Positions 34,391-45,703 of a stretch of DNA of 64,000 nt are shown here, piece after piece (positions within the stretch are counted from its first letter, which is position 1; each line of letters begins with the position of its first letter). The translations under genes and the position numbers were made by a program. Source of the DNA: Aurifilum marmelostoma (lineage: Eukaryota; Ascomycota; Sordariomycetes; Diaporthales; Cryphonectriaceae). Below the pieces are notes generated by a model. It did not search any database. It saw nothing but the letters and a program-made list of their open reading frames with translations, and was not told where the DNA came from. The stretch covers positions 3,906,001 to 3,970,000 of the forward strand of contig JAMXSV010000003.1 of assembly GCA_027559495.1 (NCBI GenBank), read 5' to 3'.

Positions 34391-34420
34391 AGCACAGCAT
34401 AGCACAGCATAGCACAGCAC
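34391..34420. repeat. Tandem 10-bp repeat (AGCACAGCAT, three copies)
   Basis: Two exact copies and one copy ending AC instead of AT, in noncoding DNA upstream of the phosphatase gene. Confidence 0.85.
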
Positions 34421-35286
34421 AAGGGAAAAAGGGGAAATTTGGTAGACATGGGGCCTCCTTAGTGGGGTCCCTAGCAACATCATTGGTAGAGCTAACGTGG
34501 GGGGTTCGAGGTGACTAGGGTGCCCTAGTGTTGTCTGTGCACACCAAGCTTGGGCCGTGGTGAGGTCACTGGGTTAGGGTGACGGAGGACGCCGGTGGGC
34601 AACGCAGAGCACAACATTTTGGGGGCTCCTCGTCCCCCAAGCTTGGTTGCTTGGCTGCTCAGATCATGCGTATATTCCGCCCCACGTCACCAGTTGGACC
34701 ATAACCATGCGTCCTCATTGATTAGTTTTTCTTCTTCTTTTTCTTTCTTCCTTCTCTTTTTCTCTACAGAAAGATAAGCTCGCGATAGGCCTCATACTAC
34801 TTTGTACCATCATTTTGTTGCCATCTATCCTACAGTAGTGACAGACAAGATGCGCTGCCTATCAGTGATGTAATTACTGTATGCTATGCTTGCTGCTTGT
34901 CCCCGTAGAACCACTGGATCAAAATGACGACCCTACACAAGCTTAACGTTCTAGCTGAATCCATGTGCAGATCCATAAGGTCTCGAAGTGTCACCACTTG
35001 AAGGACGGCGCGCCAAACTGAGATGGTGTAAAGTTACCACCTTGCGCGGTTCGGAATTAGCTGGAAAAAAGCGCTGTTGAGACCGAGACCGACCTGTGAC
35101 CGAAACCCAGTTCCGATTCAGCCGGTGCGAAGAGACTATCTTTTGGCCTTAGCCTCTCCACGTACATCAAAGGAATATTGAGATAAAAGGTGACGAGAAA
35201 AGATGAGAAAACTTAATTGCCCGACAGTTGTCTTGATCATCATCAGTCTGGCAATGGTTCTGGGTCCAACAGTCATCGACTGCGAA

Positions 35287-35690
35287 TCATGACGAGGCGC
35301 GATGGAGAGGACGAGGTGAGCTGATGGTCTCGTCGCACTCGAGGGTGAAACGAGATCGGCAAATCCTGCTATGCCCCGCCCACGTTGTCTCGCGCATTCT
35401 TAAGGAAGAAAAGTCAAAGCCAAGATTCACAAATTCAAAATCCGCCTTACCCGCTGGCGAAGACCCTGGTCCAAACAGCTGGCAGTAGTCTAGTTCCACA
35501 GCAGTTATCGCGACACATTCCATATCCTCCCCCCCCCCAAAAAAAAGGCGCTGCAGAGCTTCGAGATCTTCCTGCTTCACCGAGGCAACGATGTTTGTAA
35601 CCCGCAAATCCGCATGAACCACCCAGAACGACAAATACGACACCCCAGAATTCTCATAGCCCCCATGGAGACCCCAGGATTGGACCGTTT
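35287..35690 (-). pseudogene. Possible decayed coding fragment
   Basis: An open frame without an ATG reads IQETVQSWGLHGGYENSG and then SFWVVHADLRVTNIVASV. It is preceded by an in-frame TAG that could instead be an intron acceptor (GTTTAG). The HADL-x3-NI string resembles the catalytic loop of phosphotransferase/APH-type kinases (H-G-D-L-x-x-x-N-I). The context is poor, and a C10 run cuts the frame. It may be a kinase relic or chance. Confidence 0.2.
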
Positions 35691-36893
35691 CTTGGATCCG
35701 CTAAACCTGCCACGTTGGCTGTCGCATGAAGATCGGGCGACGAATCATTGTTGACTGTAAACGTGGAGGTGCATGCGCCAGTAAATCTGTTGTTGATCAC
35801 GGGGAAGCTCTTGCGTTACCCACGGCCATGCTGGGTCTTTCGAGCCCTGTTCCATGCTCTTCTTCCGAGTTGGCGCTCTGAAGGCGTGGGGTTCGCCAAC
35901 ACACTCACAGGCACAGGTAGATACGCACGGCAGTGCTCGCCCGCTGGACATGGACGACTGCGCATGAGCGAGATTGCTGGGCTAGCAAGACCTGACGCCT
36001 GTTGCTGTCTTGTCCACGAGTGGCCGCAGGTCGCGCCGGCTCGTTCTTGATCCGTTTCACACTCTGTTTTTCGCCCCTCTCTCCTGACGAGGCAGCCCGT
36101 TTGCAGGCAGGCAGTACGCCGGCAGAGAGAGATCAACCTCACGTGCGCGGTGATCAGGCCAGTCAGCCTGCGCCTATTTTGCCGGTAATTCTTCGATTGG
36201 ACCAAGGATCCGTGCCTGCATGGCGACCATGACTCTTCTCCACACCACTTTGTGACAGGTCTGACAGATCTCAACTCGAGGCCTGCCTCAAGATGTTCTG
36301 GCCCTCATCGAGAAGAAGAAAAAAAAAAAAACCAAAAACCCCCCTCTGTGCAACTGGGCTGTTCTACTGGCTAGGCGCACTGCATGTGCAGGGGCGCCAT
36401 TCCTGAACAGGCTGTGCGAGTGTACCTGGACATGCACTGCTCACTGGGCTGGCCTGTGACTATCGCCACTCTGCATTGCACCATGTGGCGGCGCCGCCGG
36501 CCGGCCGTATTACCATCATTTATTTTTGAGGGCTCACTATTGTATTTCGCAACGCTGTGCAACTTTCGACCTGTTCAACCTATGTAGACGGACTTTCCAT
36601 GAAACCTTGTACCGCGCAAGGTACACTGGCCACGAGCAACCTTGCTGACCCCGGTTGATTTGATCTCTAAGAATTAGTGGAGCCAAATGTTATCGGGGGG
36701 GGGGGTGCCCAAGTCATTGGTCGACTTCAAGCTCAGAACACAAAAAAGTCCTCCTGTTGGTACACGACACGGCGGCTAAGCCCGGGGTTGCACCTATTGC
36801 CATTAATGATGGTGAATTCGCTTAATGAAAACATCAAGCAACCTCGTAGCACCCATATTCATCTCAACTGTGTCTTGTCTTCTCATTTCGATC

Positions 36894-37238
36894 ATGAGTG
36901 GACCCGAATCTCAGTCCAATGTGGCGGCCCGTCCCGTACCGAAATTATTTCCGTCTACCCTGCAGTGTGCTTGGACTCGCCTGCGCAGTTTCTCTTCATC
37001 TTCATCTGCAGTCATAGCTCGAGTCTTCCGGAGAGCAGTGCTGATGATATTGAAGGCTCTATGGGCTTTGTGTCTCAAATTTATCTCGTGGTATGCTATC
37101 CAGGACTATTATGATGGCCTCAAGGCCGCGCGAGGGAGGCGACTAGAGCGAATGGCTTGTTATGTTCGCGGCCGGGACTTGTTCTCCAGTAATATTGGAT
37201 CTGAGGTCACGGGAGACTTCTCTGGTCAGGGATCGTAG
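36894..37238 (+). CDS. Possible small protein, 114 aa
   Basis: Frame MSGPESQSNVAARPVPKL... with a central hydrophobic/basic segment (VLMILKALWALCLKFISWYAI). No family recognised and no splice support, so it is low-confidence. An upstream in-frame ATG at 36825 exists. Confidence 0.3.
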   Translation: MSGPESQSNVAARPVPKLFPSTLQCAWTRLRSFSSSSSAVIARVFRRAVLMILKALWALCLKFISWYAIQDYYDGLKAARGRRLERMACYVRGRDLFSSNIGSEVTGDFSGQGS

Positions 37239-37649
37239 TTTTCCCAGGAGAACAGAGACTCAATTTGAGTGTCCGAGCTTTATCCGCCTACCAACCATGT
37301 ATGCAAACATAGGATCAGCACTCGAGGCCCTAGCCTCCTGAAAGCTGGCCTCGTAGAAGTGGACAAGAGACGACCGATATTAAAATCGAGAGAACATGCA
37401 CACCGATTTCTTGAAGTTGTGTTGTTGACTGGGCCCCAGATACTAGCAAGGAACTCAGTTGCACATATATCCAAGAGCAGCACCAGCCTGGTGCAGTCAT
37501 CTTTCCAGACTATCTCGCCTGCAGGTAAACCTGGCCTGCTGATGATACGTTACTCTCATATCCATAAGCCGTTGCTACTTACATCACGGAAACTCAGACA
37601 AAAGCATGTCCATCACCTGATCACTATGATAAAATTGCGTAATGCCACG

Positions 37650-38015
37650 TCAAGACGAAAAGAAAAAAAGGAGAAGGAAACAATCCAGTGGGGCCTCAGA
37701 GATCAGCTCCCAAGTCGCGACTGGGGAATCGCGGTGCCTCCGATCGCTTGAGATATACCCCGGCGCCGATCGCCAGCGGCAACCCAGGGACGGCCATCCG
37801 GCATCGACTAGCGAGATTGGATCATCTTTCGGATCATGGGGAAGCGGTTTTCCCCGGACATCCATAAAAGATGGGAAAGGCATCTTGAGCCAGTGCACAG
37901 GGCACATCCTGTTCATGACGAGACTGGGCTCAAGCAAAGAGTTCTCCGTGGTAAGTGAGAGAGGCATAATCTCCTTCAGCTGTGCGGTGCTGTACTCCCT
38001 ACGCAATTCTATCAT
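37650..38015 (-). CDS. Possible small protein, 121 aa
   Basis: ATG-initiated frame MIELRREYSTAQLKEIMPLS with a fairly gene-like middle (HWLKMPFPSFMDVRGKPLP). The last 12 residues are low-complexity Phe/Leu. Not recognised; it may be an exon fragment or chance. Confidence 0.22.
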   Translation of the reverse strand: MIELRREYSTAQLKEIMPLSLTTENSLLEPSLVMNRMCPVHWLKMPFPSFMDVRGKPLPHDPKDDPISLVDAGWPSLGCRWRSAPGYISSDRRHRDSPVATWELISEAPLDCFLLLFFFSS

Positions 38016-38533
38016 CCTAAACTATTCACGGGACTTGAGGTCCTTCACGCAGAGCAGGGGGCCTCATCCAGTATGGAAGGGTTAGGAAAGGGTGCTGCTA
38101 CTCCAATGTGAAGTCTGATTCAGATTGTTCCACAGAGAAATTGCGCCTTTTCAGGAGAGGGAGAGAAGTCGGGATGCAGGAGCGCAGGGAATATCGAACA
38201 CGAAGGATAAACCATTTGTTCGTTATGTGAAGTTGCTTCGGCGTGGGTATCATCCCTCATGTCTCGTTACATAGTATGTATCAATTAATCAAACACCAAG
38301 ATTCTTGTATGCTGTATAGACCAATGTCTTTCGCCGTACATGCAATGCTCCAGTCCAATTTCTCTAATGCAGGGACCAACCGAAACGCCGACCTTTGCAT
38401 GCCCCCCTTATGCTCTATTATGTACAGTGAAAATTTCGCGGAACTGTGTTCTCAGCCCCGTCCATCAGACGCTTTTTCGTACCTTGGGGAAAAGCATACT
38501 TGGGTCTGGAAGCGACGTTTTCGTGTGACGCCA

Positions 38534-40540
38534 CTACATCGTCCGTATATCGAACCGCGTAGCAGCATCTGAGGAGAAATAAATGTATGCCCGATTGCCC
38601 AACACAGCGAGACAGAGGCCAAGGACCAGGTACATCAATTTTGACATGACTGTCTGGCCCTGTGTGCCGCTGGGTTGTCTCTGTGAGGTCTCATCACGGT
38701 TCGAGCCCAACGTCAGACTGTTCTGTAAGAGTCCTGATAGGTTATCTCGCTCATCGCTAGGCGTTTTGGCAAAAAATGACGGATTCGCGAATGGTGTTCC
38801 ATGGTCGGACGGCGTTTGAGGGTTGCCAAACTTCAGGCCCGTACTACTACCCTGAAACCTGACTGTGCTCGCGGTCGGGGCAGCCGTATTCCTGATGATG
38901 GGTGCGTTCGGCGGGTTGAATATCCGCTGCGCAGGTGTGGTGGGGGCTGGGGGCACCTTTGCCCAGAATGCTCCCGGCTTTTCCTGCACCGGGGTTTCGT
39001 TGAACTTCAGGCCACGCGATTGACCCGGTTGAAAAGTGTTAAAGGCTCGATGTTGAGACTGTGTGGGTGCCCAGTCCATCTCAGTGTCGTATTGGGCCGC
39101 TTGACTATTTCGTACTTGAGCCCGAGTCCGGGGGCGAGGACGGGGGCTGTCTGTGATACTTAGATTGTCCATCCCGTAGCTGGTAGCGACCGACTGCCGT
39201 GATGGGCTAGGGTCTCTGAAAGGATTTGAGCCCAAAAGACCGATAGATGCATCGTATGAGCTTCGCTGATTCGAGCCGGGCATGTGATCAAAGTGGTCGG
39301 AGGTAGTGAATCGCGAGACATATGGTGAAGGGTCGACTGCGGACTTGGGCGCGGGATCGCTCAAAATCTCGTCGAGGATATCTGCCATGCTCTGCTCGCC
39401 GCCTTTTCGCGGCTCGGGTGGCCTTACAGCTGGCGCTGAAGATGGGCTGGGATGGAGGTTGCTCGTGCGCTTTGGCAACCAAAGAGGGGTGTGGTCCGTG
39501 TGGATTGTTCTGGCGGCTTTGATGTACAGAAAGTACATGAATATCGCCATGAAGGTATGTGCGACGACCTGGACGGTGACTCGCGATGCTGAAGCGGCTG
39601 GTAGGACGGACCACCCGCGCCATCCAGGGACTTTGAGGACCAGGATCAATGCTTGGTACAAGTAAAATGTGCGACGTCCGACCAGGTGCTTCGTGAAGCC
39701 GTTGTACGTCTCTACCCACCGAGGGTTCCACCAGAAAGTCAGCACGGATGCCCAAAAGCTCCAGTACACAATGCGGTCTGGCGATGGGAGACGGCCGGTG
39801 AAGAGATGGCCCATGCGAGCTGCCAACATAGCCCAAGATTTGCCGTCAAATTGGCCCGAATGTTCAAGAACAGCTTTTTGGATGAGTTGTATGTGCCATA
39901 GCACCTGTAGTATGAGAGCGGTGACCCATACCCACTGGCCAGCAGATTGCCAGTAATGAACAGGCGTGGTGGTCAAAAGCACTCGAGTCTGGGCGCTGCG
40001 GTCCAGCATGCGGCGCAGATGATCCGTTTTCGCAGTGTAGGCGGCCTTGTCGAGTTGCTCGTGAACCTTGGGCTCGCATGTTACGCAGACTTGAGGATAG
40101 CGCTTCTCGAGGCCGCGACGGAATTTGTAATAATTGCGCTCTCGTTCGGCGAACTCTGGGTCGTCTGGGTCGTCGGGGAAGTACTGTGCCAGCGAGGATA
40201 TGAACAGGTGTTGATTGTGTAGACATTTCTGGCAGAAGACTGAGTTGGTAGGGGGAGGGGGCGTTGGTCCGCGCTGAATGTAGTTGGGAGCGTCAGGTGT
40301 GGCTGTCGTGGCTACAGGAGGGTCGGTGATGTCGCCGTTCTGTCATCTGGTCAGCCAAGGTCTTCGCGGCATCGGGCAGCATATCTGTTTTGAGCCGACC
40401 TGACCTACAGCATCAAGGTAGTTGGTGGCACTGCACTTTTCGCAATCGAACTGCTGCATGCGACCGTCATAACGCGTCGCCGACCTGCGGCCACAGTAGA
40501 AGCAGGTCAGGAGTTTATTGATCTTTCGTCGGGGCGCCAT
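38534..40540 (-). CDS. ima1: Inner nuclear membrane protein Ima1 (Samp1/TMEM201 family)
   Basis: Exons 40540-40409 and 40339-38534; 645 aa. The donor is GTAGGT and the acceptor GACAG. The N-terminal zinc-binding domain is clear: LTCFYCGRRSATRYDG, FDCEKCSATNYLDANGDITDPP, then FCQKCLHNQ and CVTCEPKV (four C-x2-C pairs). Membrane segments follow (WVTALILQVLWHIQLI, YWSFWASVLTFWW, LYQALILVLKV, VVAHTFMAIFMYFLYI), then a long disordered Ser/Pro region and a last helix near the C-terminus (LMYLVLGLCLAVLGNRAYI). In fission yeast Ima1 links heterochromatin or centromeres to the nuclear envelope; the family is involved in nuclear positioning. The splice joint restores the conserved LD-x-NG motif. Confidence 0.9.
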
Positions 40541-41149
40541 GGTTGATCGCTATGCATCGCAACATGTCAGGTCTGCTTCTGGGTGTTCAGAAGTGGAATG
40601 TGCTGGTTTGAAGGTTTGATTGTAGGACTGGAATCCGCATGGATGTTTGGGCTGTAGATTCTGTGTTTATCAGCTGGGTGGAGCGGGGAGAAAATTCACA
40701 ATGCAATGTGAAGTTGTCAAGGTGCCTGGAATTTGGAGTCGACAGAATCCATGGCATGTGTAAGACCTGAGGCAGGGGTCTCCCAGCGAGCACCCCCTCC
40801 CCTTGCACTGCTGTGGCTCATCCCCTGTCAAGTTCCACCTACACTGGCTGCTATCTTCTTCACCACATGTAAAACTACACTCGACTTCTTGCTTGGCACT
40901 TCTGTCTTGTACCCCTTGATGAACACAGCTTCAGTGTGTATATCTACCTGGGTCTCATGTCTGGTTCTCGATGGAACATTTCAGATGAATTATTAGGGCA
41001 GGCTGCAAGAGGCTAATCGAGCCAAGTGAGTGCAAGCGCTGTCTGCAGAATATTACACTGAGATGAGGCTGACAATATGATAGCCTTTTACACTCTCTTT
41101 ACACATCAAAAGAAAACAAGCCACGGGATCCTCACAGCTCATTTGGACC
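40541..41149. other. Divergent promoter region of IMA1 and ALG14
   Basis: About 600 bases between divergent starts. No gene or recognisable motif. Confidence 0.45.
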
Positions 41150-42287
41150 ATGGCTCCAGTCACATCATCCTTTGTTGACAATGTCAGCCAGAAGAAAGGC
41201 AAGCTCTACACTCACCTATGGCCGTTCAGAAAGCAGCCCTCTCTTGCCGTCAACACCAGCCCCAACGATCCAGACCTCTCCTTGATCGACGAGGCCACCC
41301 ATGTTGTCCAAACTGGTATCTGGGTTGCCTCAGTTGCCTTTATACTAGTGGGCTATGCTGCTGTTGCCTTTTGCTACTTAGGCCTGGCTGGAACTTTGTA
41401 TGCACTCGTCTCCCTCGCGGCTATTCTCGTGTCAACTCTCTTTGTAAGTCGAAACATACCGCGATGCCAACGACGAGGATTTCCTGTATTATGAGCACCA
41501 ACTGACACCTCTATAGGTCCGTATTATCATGGTCTGCAGTAGTAGCAGTCGCAAGATGGCAGGTCTGGAAAGGGGCCTGAAGAGCGGGGATAAGGATGCA
41601 GCACCGGATCTCTCTCAGCTCCCAGCCATCTCGTACCTCTACGTTCTGGGCTCGGGTGGCCACACCACAGAGATGATGGCTCTGATCAAACAGAGCTTCA
41701 AAGCCAGCAGGAATCAGCACCGTCGTTATATCGTTACCGATGGCGATACGCACTCCCTCAACCAGAGCAAAAGTCTTGAGAAGCTTATCCGCACAAACTG
41801 CCCAGACGATGCAGGCACTCACGACACACTCGTTGTGACCCGAGCCCGCGCTGTTCACCAGAGCTTCTTCACCTCCATCTTCACCTCTGCCAGCTGCGCT
41901 CTCGAGATAGTCGCAGGGTTGTCCATGGTTCCCCCGAAGCGCGCCGGCCAGTCGAACGCAGAGGCTTTCAAATACCCTCATGTAATCGTCACGAATGGCC
42001 CAGGCACGGGCTTCATCGTAGGTCTCGTGGCATTTGTTCTCAAGGTCCTGGGTTGTGCGCCCAACGATAGACTGAAGGTTGTTTTCGTCGAGACTTGGGC
42101 CAGAGACCACAAGCTGGGCCTCACCGGAAAGCTGTTCGAAAAGACCAGGATTGCTGATCTCTTCGTCGTCCAATCTCAAACATTAGCCAGGGCTGTCGGC
42201 AAAGCGAATATAGGTAATGTCAACTTTCGCTACGCTCAGCTACCTCGACCGCCTGTCAGTCTTACCCAGCTCAAGGTATCAAAGTAG
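41150..42287 (+). CDS. alg14: UDP-GlcNAc transferase subunit ALG14
   Basis: Exons 41150-41443 and 41517-42287; 354 aa, with GTAAGT and CTATAG ends. A hydrophobic N-terminal region (IWVASVAFILVGYAAVAF, TLYALVSLAAILVSTLF) is followed by the Alg14 domain: YLYVLGSGGHTTEMMALI, YPHVIVTNGPGTGFIVG, VVFVETWARDHKLGLTGKL and RIADLFVVQ. Alg14 anchors the catalytic Alg13 to the ER membrane. Together they add the second GlcNAc to dolichol-PP-GlcNAc in N-glycan synthesis. The last 30 residues do not match the usual ending. A GTAATG...TGTCAG pair near 42211-42257 could be a final intron, so the C-terminus is uncertain. Confidence 0.9.
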
Positions 42288-42456
42288 ATGGTGAGATGGA
42301 AACTAAGAATCATCCGGGACCTGGAGTTTTCTTGATGTACATAGCATTACTGCTCTAGGAGGCAAATATTGATCCTGAAGGGCTGCCTTCTTGCGGACGC
42401 GAATAGACTTAGGAATACTTTCCCCAGCCTCCACCGATTCGACCTCTCTCATCTCT

Positions 42457-43322
42457 CTATGCCCGCGCCTCCTCCTCCTCGATCCCGAGATCTGCCAAGT
42501 TCTTCTTGTTGTCTTCCGTACTAAAGTTTGCATACGCTGACTCCCTCTCCGCTGCGATTTTGGCCGACTCGGCCTCGGCCCATTTCCTCCAGTTATCGTA
42601 GGTCGCGTCCTCGAGCTCCATGCCCACCTGTAGCCTGTTCTTTCCAAAGTATGCGCCTACCATGCGCGCCTCCTCCTGCGCGATCCTCCTCTCGATATCT
42701 TCTTTCTGCCGGATCAGGTAGAACTCTTTGCGTGCGAAATCGTAAGCCTGCTCCTTTGTTGCTGGTGTGTAGACCACCTCAAAGTCCCCTGTTGCCTCGT
42801 TCTGTACTCTCTCGGGGAGACCATGTTGCATCAACCAGAGCTGGCGCTGGACAACACTGTTATGACCCCATCGTCAGCCTTACATGTACAATTCTGGAGG
42901 TTCGCCCGGGCTCCCGGGTAGTAGCCCAATTCTTAAGGTACTCACGATTCACCAGTGACCTGCATCCCCGGCTGTGCAAGCCCTCTCTCCCAATTGACAT
43001 ATCTCGAGTCCTTGCCATCATACTCGACAGCGATCCTAGGGCGTGCCAGCTCCCACGGGTGGTCTTTGAAAAACGTTCGCCGCAGCTCGTCTTCGGGGAA
43101 GCTGATGCGCTGGGGCTTGAAAAGATTCTTTGGCCTGCGCTGCCTGGCGTCCGGATCGCGTTGAGGCGTGGGTTTTGGGCGTGTCAAAATCTCGGACGGC
43201 GGTATCCTCTCGATGACCTTCAACCAAACTGGCGGCACCATCAAATCGTCTTTCTTTCGTGGGTGGGCGAGGTTGGTCTTAGCTGCTTGGTAGACGCGCG
43301 CGGGGCGGAATGAGCGGGCCAT
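42457..43322 (-). CDS. rsm25: Mitochondrial small-subunit ribosomal protein Rsm25 (mS23)
   Basis: Exons 43322-42946 and 42856-42457; 258 aa, with GTGAGT and ATAACAG ends. The N-terminus (MARSFRPARVYQAAKTNL) and the blocks PPVWLKVIERIPPSE, RPKNLFKPQRISFPEDELR and EQAYDFARKEFYLIRQKEDIERR match fungal mS23. The C-terminus is an acidic tail (LADLGIEEEEARA). It is a subunit of the 37S mitoribosome. Its start lies 461 bp from that of a divergently transcribed PPR gene, also probably mitochondrial, so the two may share a promoter. Confidence 0.9.
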
Positions 43323-43783
43323 GTTGGGCGCTGGGAGGGCACGATGACCGGCTGGAGGGGGCTCAGGTGGTATAATAGATTAGACCAAGAGGGGATTGTT
43401 GCTTCTAATAGCTCTTCCTCTTCGCCGTCAAGAGGCACGAGGTCGCACGTTGGTTGTCCGAGTTGTCGTCGAGCCGAAATTTCGAGGCCGGTCTGCTCCA
43501 GCTTATCCTTATCCCTGCAGGGAGCTTTAGGTGCGCCGATAAGAAACAACTCCAGGTCCCACCCAAAATTCCGTCCTCTTGCAGCGCTGCTGGAGAGAGC
43601 TCTTCGGGTTATTTTCTTTTTCACCCCCCTCTGAATTCTAGCTTCTGATTTTTCCCCCTACGCGCAGCACCACCAAAACCTCCAATCTCGTCGCATTCCT
43701 CGTCAGTGGCCATCTTCGCCGCCCAGCTCGTTTTCCAAGGATTGGCGGCACGGCGGCATCGCAGCCACAATGTGGGACAGCTC
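43323..43783. promoter_or_regulatory. Shared divergent promoter of RSM25 and PPR gene
   Basis: 461 bp separate the two ATGs, including both 5' UTRs. Both products act in mitochondrial gene expression. No specific factor site was recognised; the shared control is inferred from the arrangement. Confidence 0.4.
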
Positions 43784-45703
43784 ATGAAAATCATCAGTCG
43801 AATTGAAGGGTCCTTGGGCGGCGCATTTCTCAGCAACAAACCGCAGCAGGGTTTTTGGTCCAGCTCTGGATTTCCTGCGGGAGGGGCGAGGGCCTTACAT
43901 GGACGCACACCGCGGCCAAGGCAACGTCGGCGGGATGACCGCGTTGCCAGGTCTCCGAGGCTCCGTCGTGAATTACCCGACTTCTTTACGCAATGGATAC
44001 CTCCTCCCGTCGAGGTGAAGGCGCTTCCTTCGGCCTCGAGAGCCGGTGATAGCGGCGCATCCAGATTCTCGACCACACCGATCACGAAGCGGTGGAGTCA
44101 TTCGGCTGCTGAGCGGGAGGAGAATGAAAGGCAGCGGCAGAAGAGGGACAAGGGCCTTTCGCCAAGCTTCTTCCAAAACAAGCAGGAAATGCTGTCTCTA
44201 GTCGACCAGACCCAGCAGAGTACCGTCGACGAGCACCTCAACTTCACCAGAGACCCCTACATGAGAGGTTACGCAGATGCCGACGGACCCGAACTGACGG
44301 TCTCGGAGCTCGCGGATGATCGAAATTTCCCATCCCACTCTGAGGTTATGGAAGGGGGCGAGGACGTGCAGCGAATTGTGGCCAAACTCTGGCGCGCCAT
44401 CCAGCGCCGGCTGGCCAATCCCTACAAGACGGACATAAACCACATTTACCAACTGTATCAGAGGCTACCGGAGCCCCGGATATCATATTTACATTCAAGG
44501 ATCCGGCACAGCCTCATGAAGGTCCTCGGCCGGGAGGAGAGAACACATACCTCCATGCTGCGCTATTTCGCCGTGGTTGCTGACATCCAGCGGAGCGGTC
44601 TGCGCCTGACCCAGCCAGAATGGAACTCGGCACTCTCATTTGCGAGCCGCTACGTCGGACACTCGACCGACACCGAGGTGGCATCCGCCTTGCGACTCTG
44701 GAAGGAGATGGAGACCGATGCCGGGGTCAAGGGCAATACCGCCACCTTCAACATTCTTTACGACGTGGCCTCCAAGGCAGGTAATTTCGTCCTGGCAGAG
44801 ATGCTCTACAAGGAGATGGAGAAGCGTGGCTTTCGGTATAATCGCTACCACCACGTCTCTCTCATCCATTTCTTCGGGCTGCGAATGGACAGTGACGGTA
44901 TCCGCGCTGCGTACAAGGAGATGGTCGAGGCTGGCGAGATGATTGATTCCGTGGTCCTCAACTGTGTCATTGCAGGCTTTTTGCGGTGTGGCGAGGAGTG
45001 GGCAGCTGAGAGTGTGTACGAGAAGATGAAGTCGGTGCACGCCAGGGCCCCGGAGATGCCCTTTCGGAACTATATGAACGACAAGGTCATATCCAAGGTG
45101 CTGATCATGTTCGCATCCATCTCCAAGGAAGCCGCCGCCCAAGATAACGATGGCAGCAAGGGCGATGGGGGAACCCTGCGCCGCCATTTCCAGAAGGTCT
45201 CACCCATCGTGCCCGACATACAGACATATCGCGTTCTGCTCAACCACTATGCCCTGCGCACCTCCTCCCTGGACAAAGTCGCGCAGTTTCTCGACGATAT
45301 GAAATGGTTTCAAGTTCCCCTCCACGGCTCCGTATTCCTTGCGCTTTTCAAGGGCTTCGCGTTCCACGGCGGCCGCAAGGGCCAACAGTGGAGCCCCGAA
45401 CGTCTCAACAACGTCTGGAAAGCCTTCAAGGCCGCCCTGGAAGACAACGCCAATGGCCTCTACGTTGACTACTGGATGGCCAAGTGGATCATGTATGCGT
45501 TCCGCCAGTGCGACACTCCTGAAAGGATGTGGCAGGTGTGGTCGGAGTTGCAGCCGCGCTGCGAGGCGGACTTTGAGCCCGAGCAGATCCAGCTTTTCGA
45601 GGACTTCTTGATCAGCATGTTCCAGGACAATCCCAAGCGGAAGGTGATACGGGATACGGGCATGTATGGAAGGACGGAGCGGGGCGAATGGAGGAAGTGG
45701 TGA
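43784..45703 (+). CDS. Mitochondrial pentatricopeptide-repeat protein
   Basis: A single open frame. The first in-frame ATG is at 43784 (MKIISRIEGSLGGAF), giving 639 aa; the frame is open further upstream but without an ATG. The N-terminal 150 residues are Arg-rich and non-acidic, compatible with a mitochondrial presequence. The centre has PPR-like helical pairs (TATFNILYDVASKAGNFVLAEMLYKEME, YHHVSLIHFFGL...IRAAYKEMVEAGEM, VVLNCVIAGFLRCGEEWAAESVYEKM). Further repeats run to TYRVLLNHYALRTSSLDKVAQFLDDM. PPR proteins bind organellar RNA and act in its processing, stability or translation. The specific target is not evident. Confidence 0.82.
   Translation: MKIISRIEGSLGGAFLSNKPQQGFWSSSGFPAGGARALHGRTPRPRQRRRDDRVARSPRLRRELPDFFTQWIPPPVEVKALPSASRAGDSGASRFSTTPITKRWSHSAAEREENERQRQKRDKGLSPSFFQNKQEMLSLVDQTQQSTVDEHLNFTRDPYMRGYADADGPELTVSELADDRNFPSHSEVMEGGEDVQRIVAKLWRAIQRRLANPYKTDINHIYQLYQRLPEPRISYLHSRIRHSLMKVLGREERTHTSMLRYFAVVADIQRSGLRLTQPEWNSALSFASRYVGHSTDTEVASALRLWKEMETDAGVKGNTATFNILYDVASKAGNFVLAEMLYKEMEKRGFRYNRYHHVSLIHFFGLRMDSDGIRAAYKEMVEAGEMIDSVVLNCVIAGFLRCGEEWAAESVYEKMKSVHARAPEMPFRNYMNDKVISKVLIMFASISKEAAAQDNDGSKGDGGTLRRHFQKVSPIVPDIQTYRVLLNHYALRTSSLDKVAQFLDDMKWFQVPLHGSVFLALFKGFAFHGGRKGQQWSPERLNNVWKAFKAALEDNANGLYVDYWMAKWIMYAFRQCDTPERMWQVWSELQPRCEADFEPEQIQLFEDFLISMFQDNPKRKVIRDTGMYGRTERGEWRKW

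Larger units (their letters stand above)
33688..38533. other. Gene-poor region, about 4.8 kb
   Basis: The longest stretch without a confident gene. It holds a 10-bp repeat (34391-34420), homopolymer runs (C10A8 near 35529, A13 near 36310, G9 near 36696) and three weak coding candidates listed separately (35287-35690, 36894-37238, 37650-38015). No transposon ends, tRNA or terminal repeats were recognised. Confidence 0.5.
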
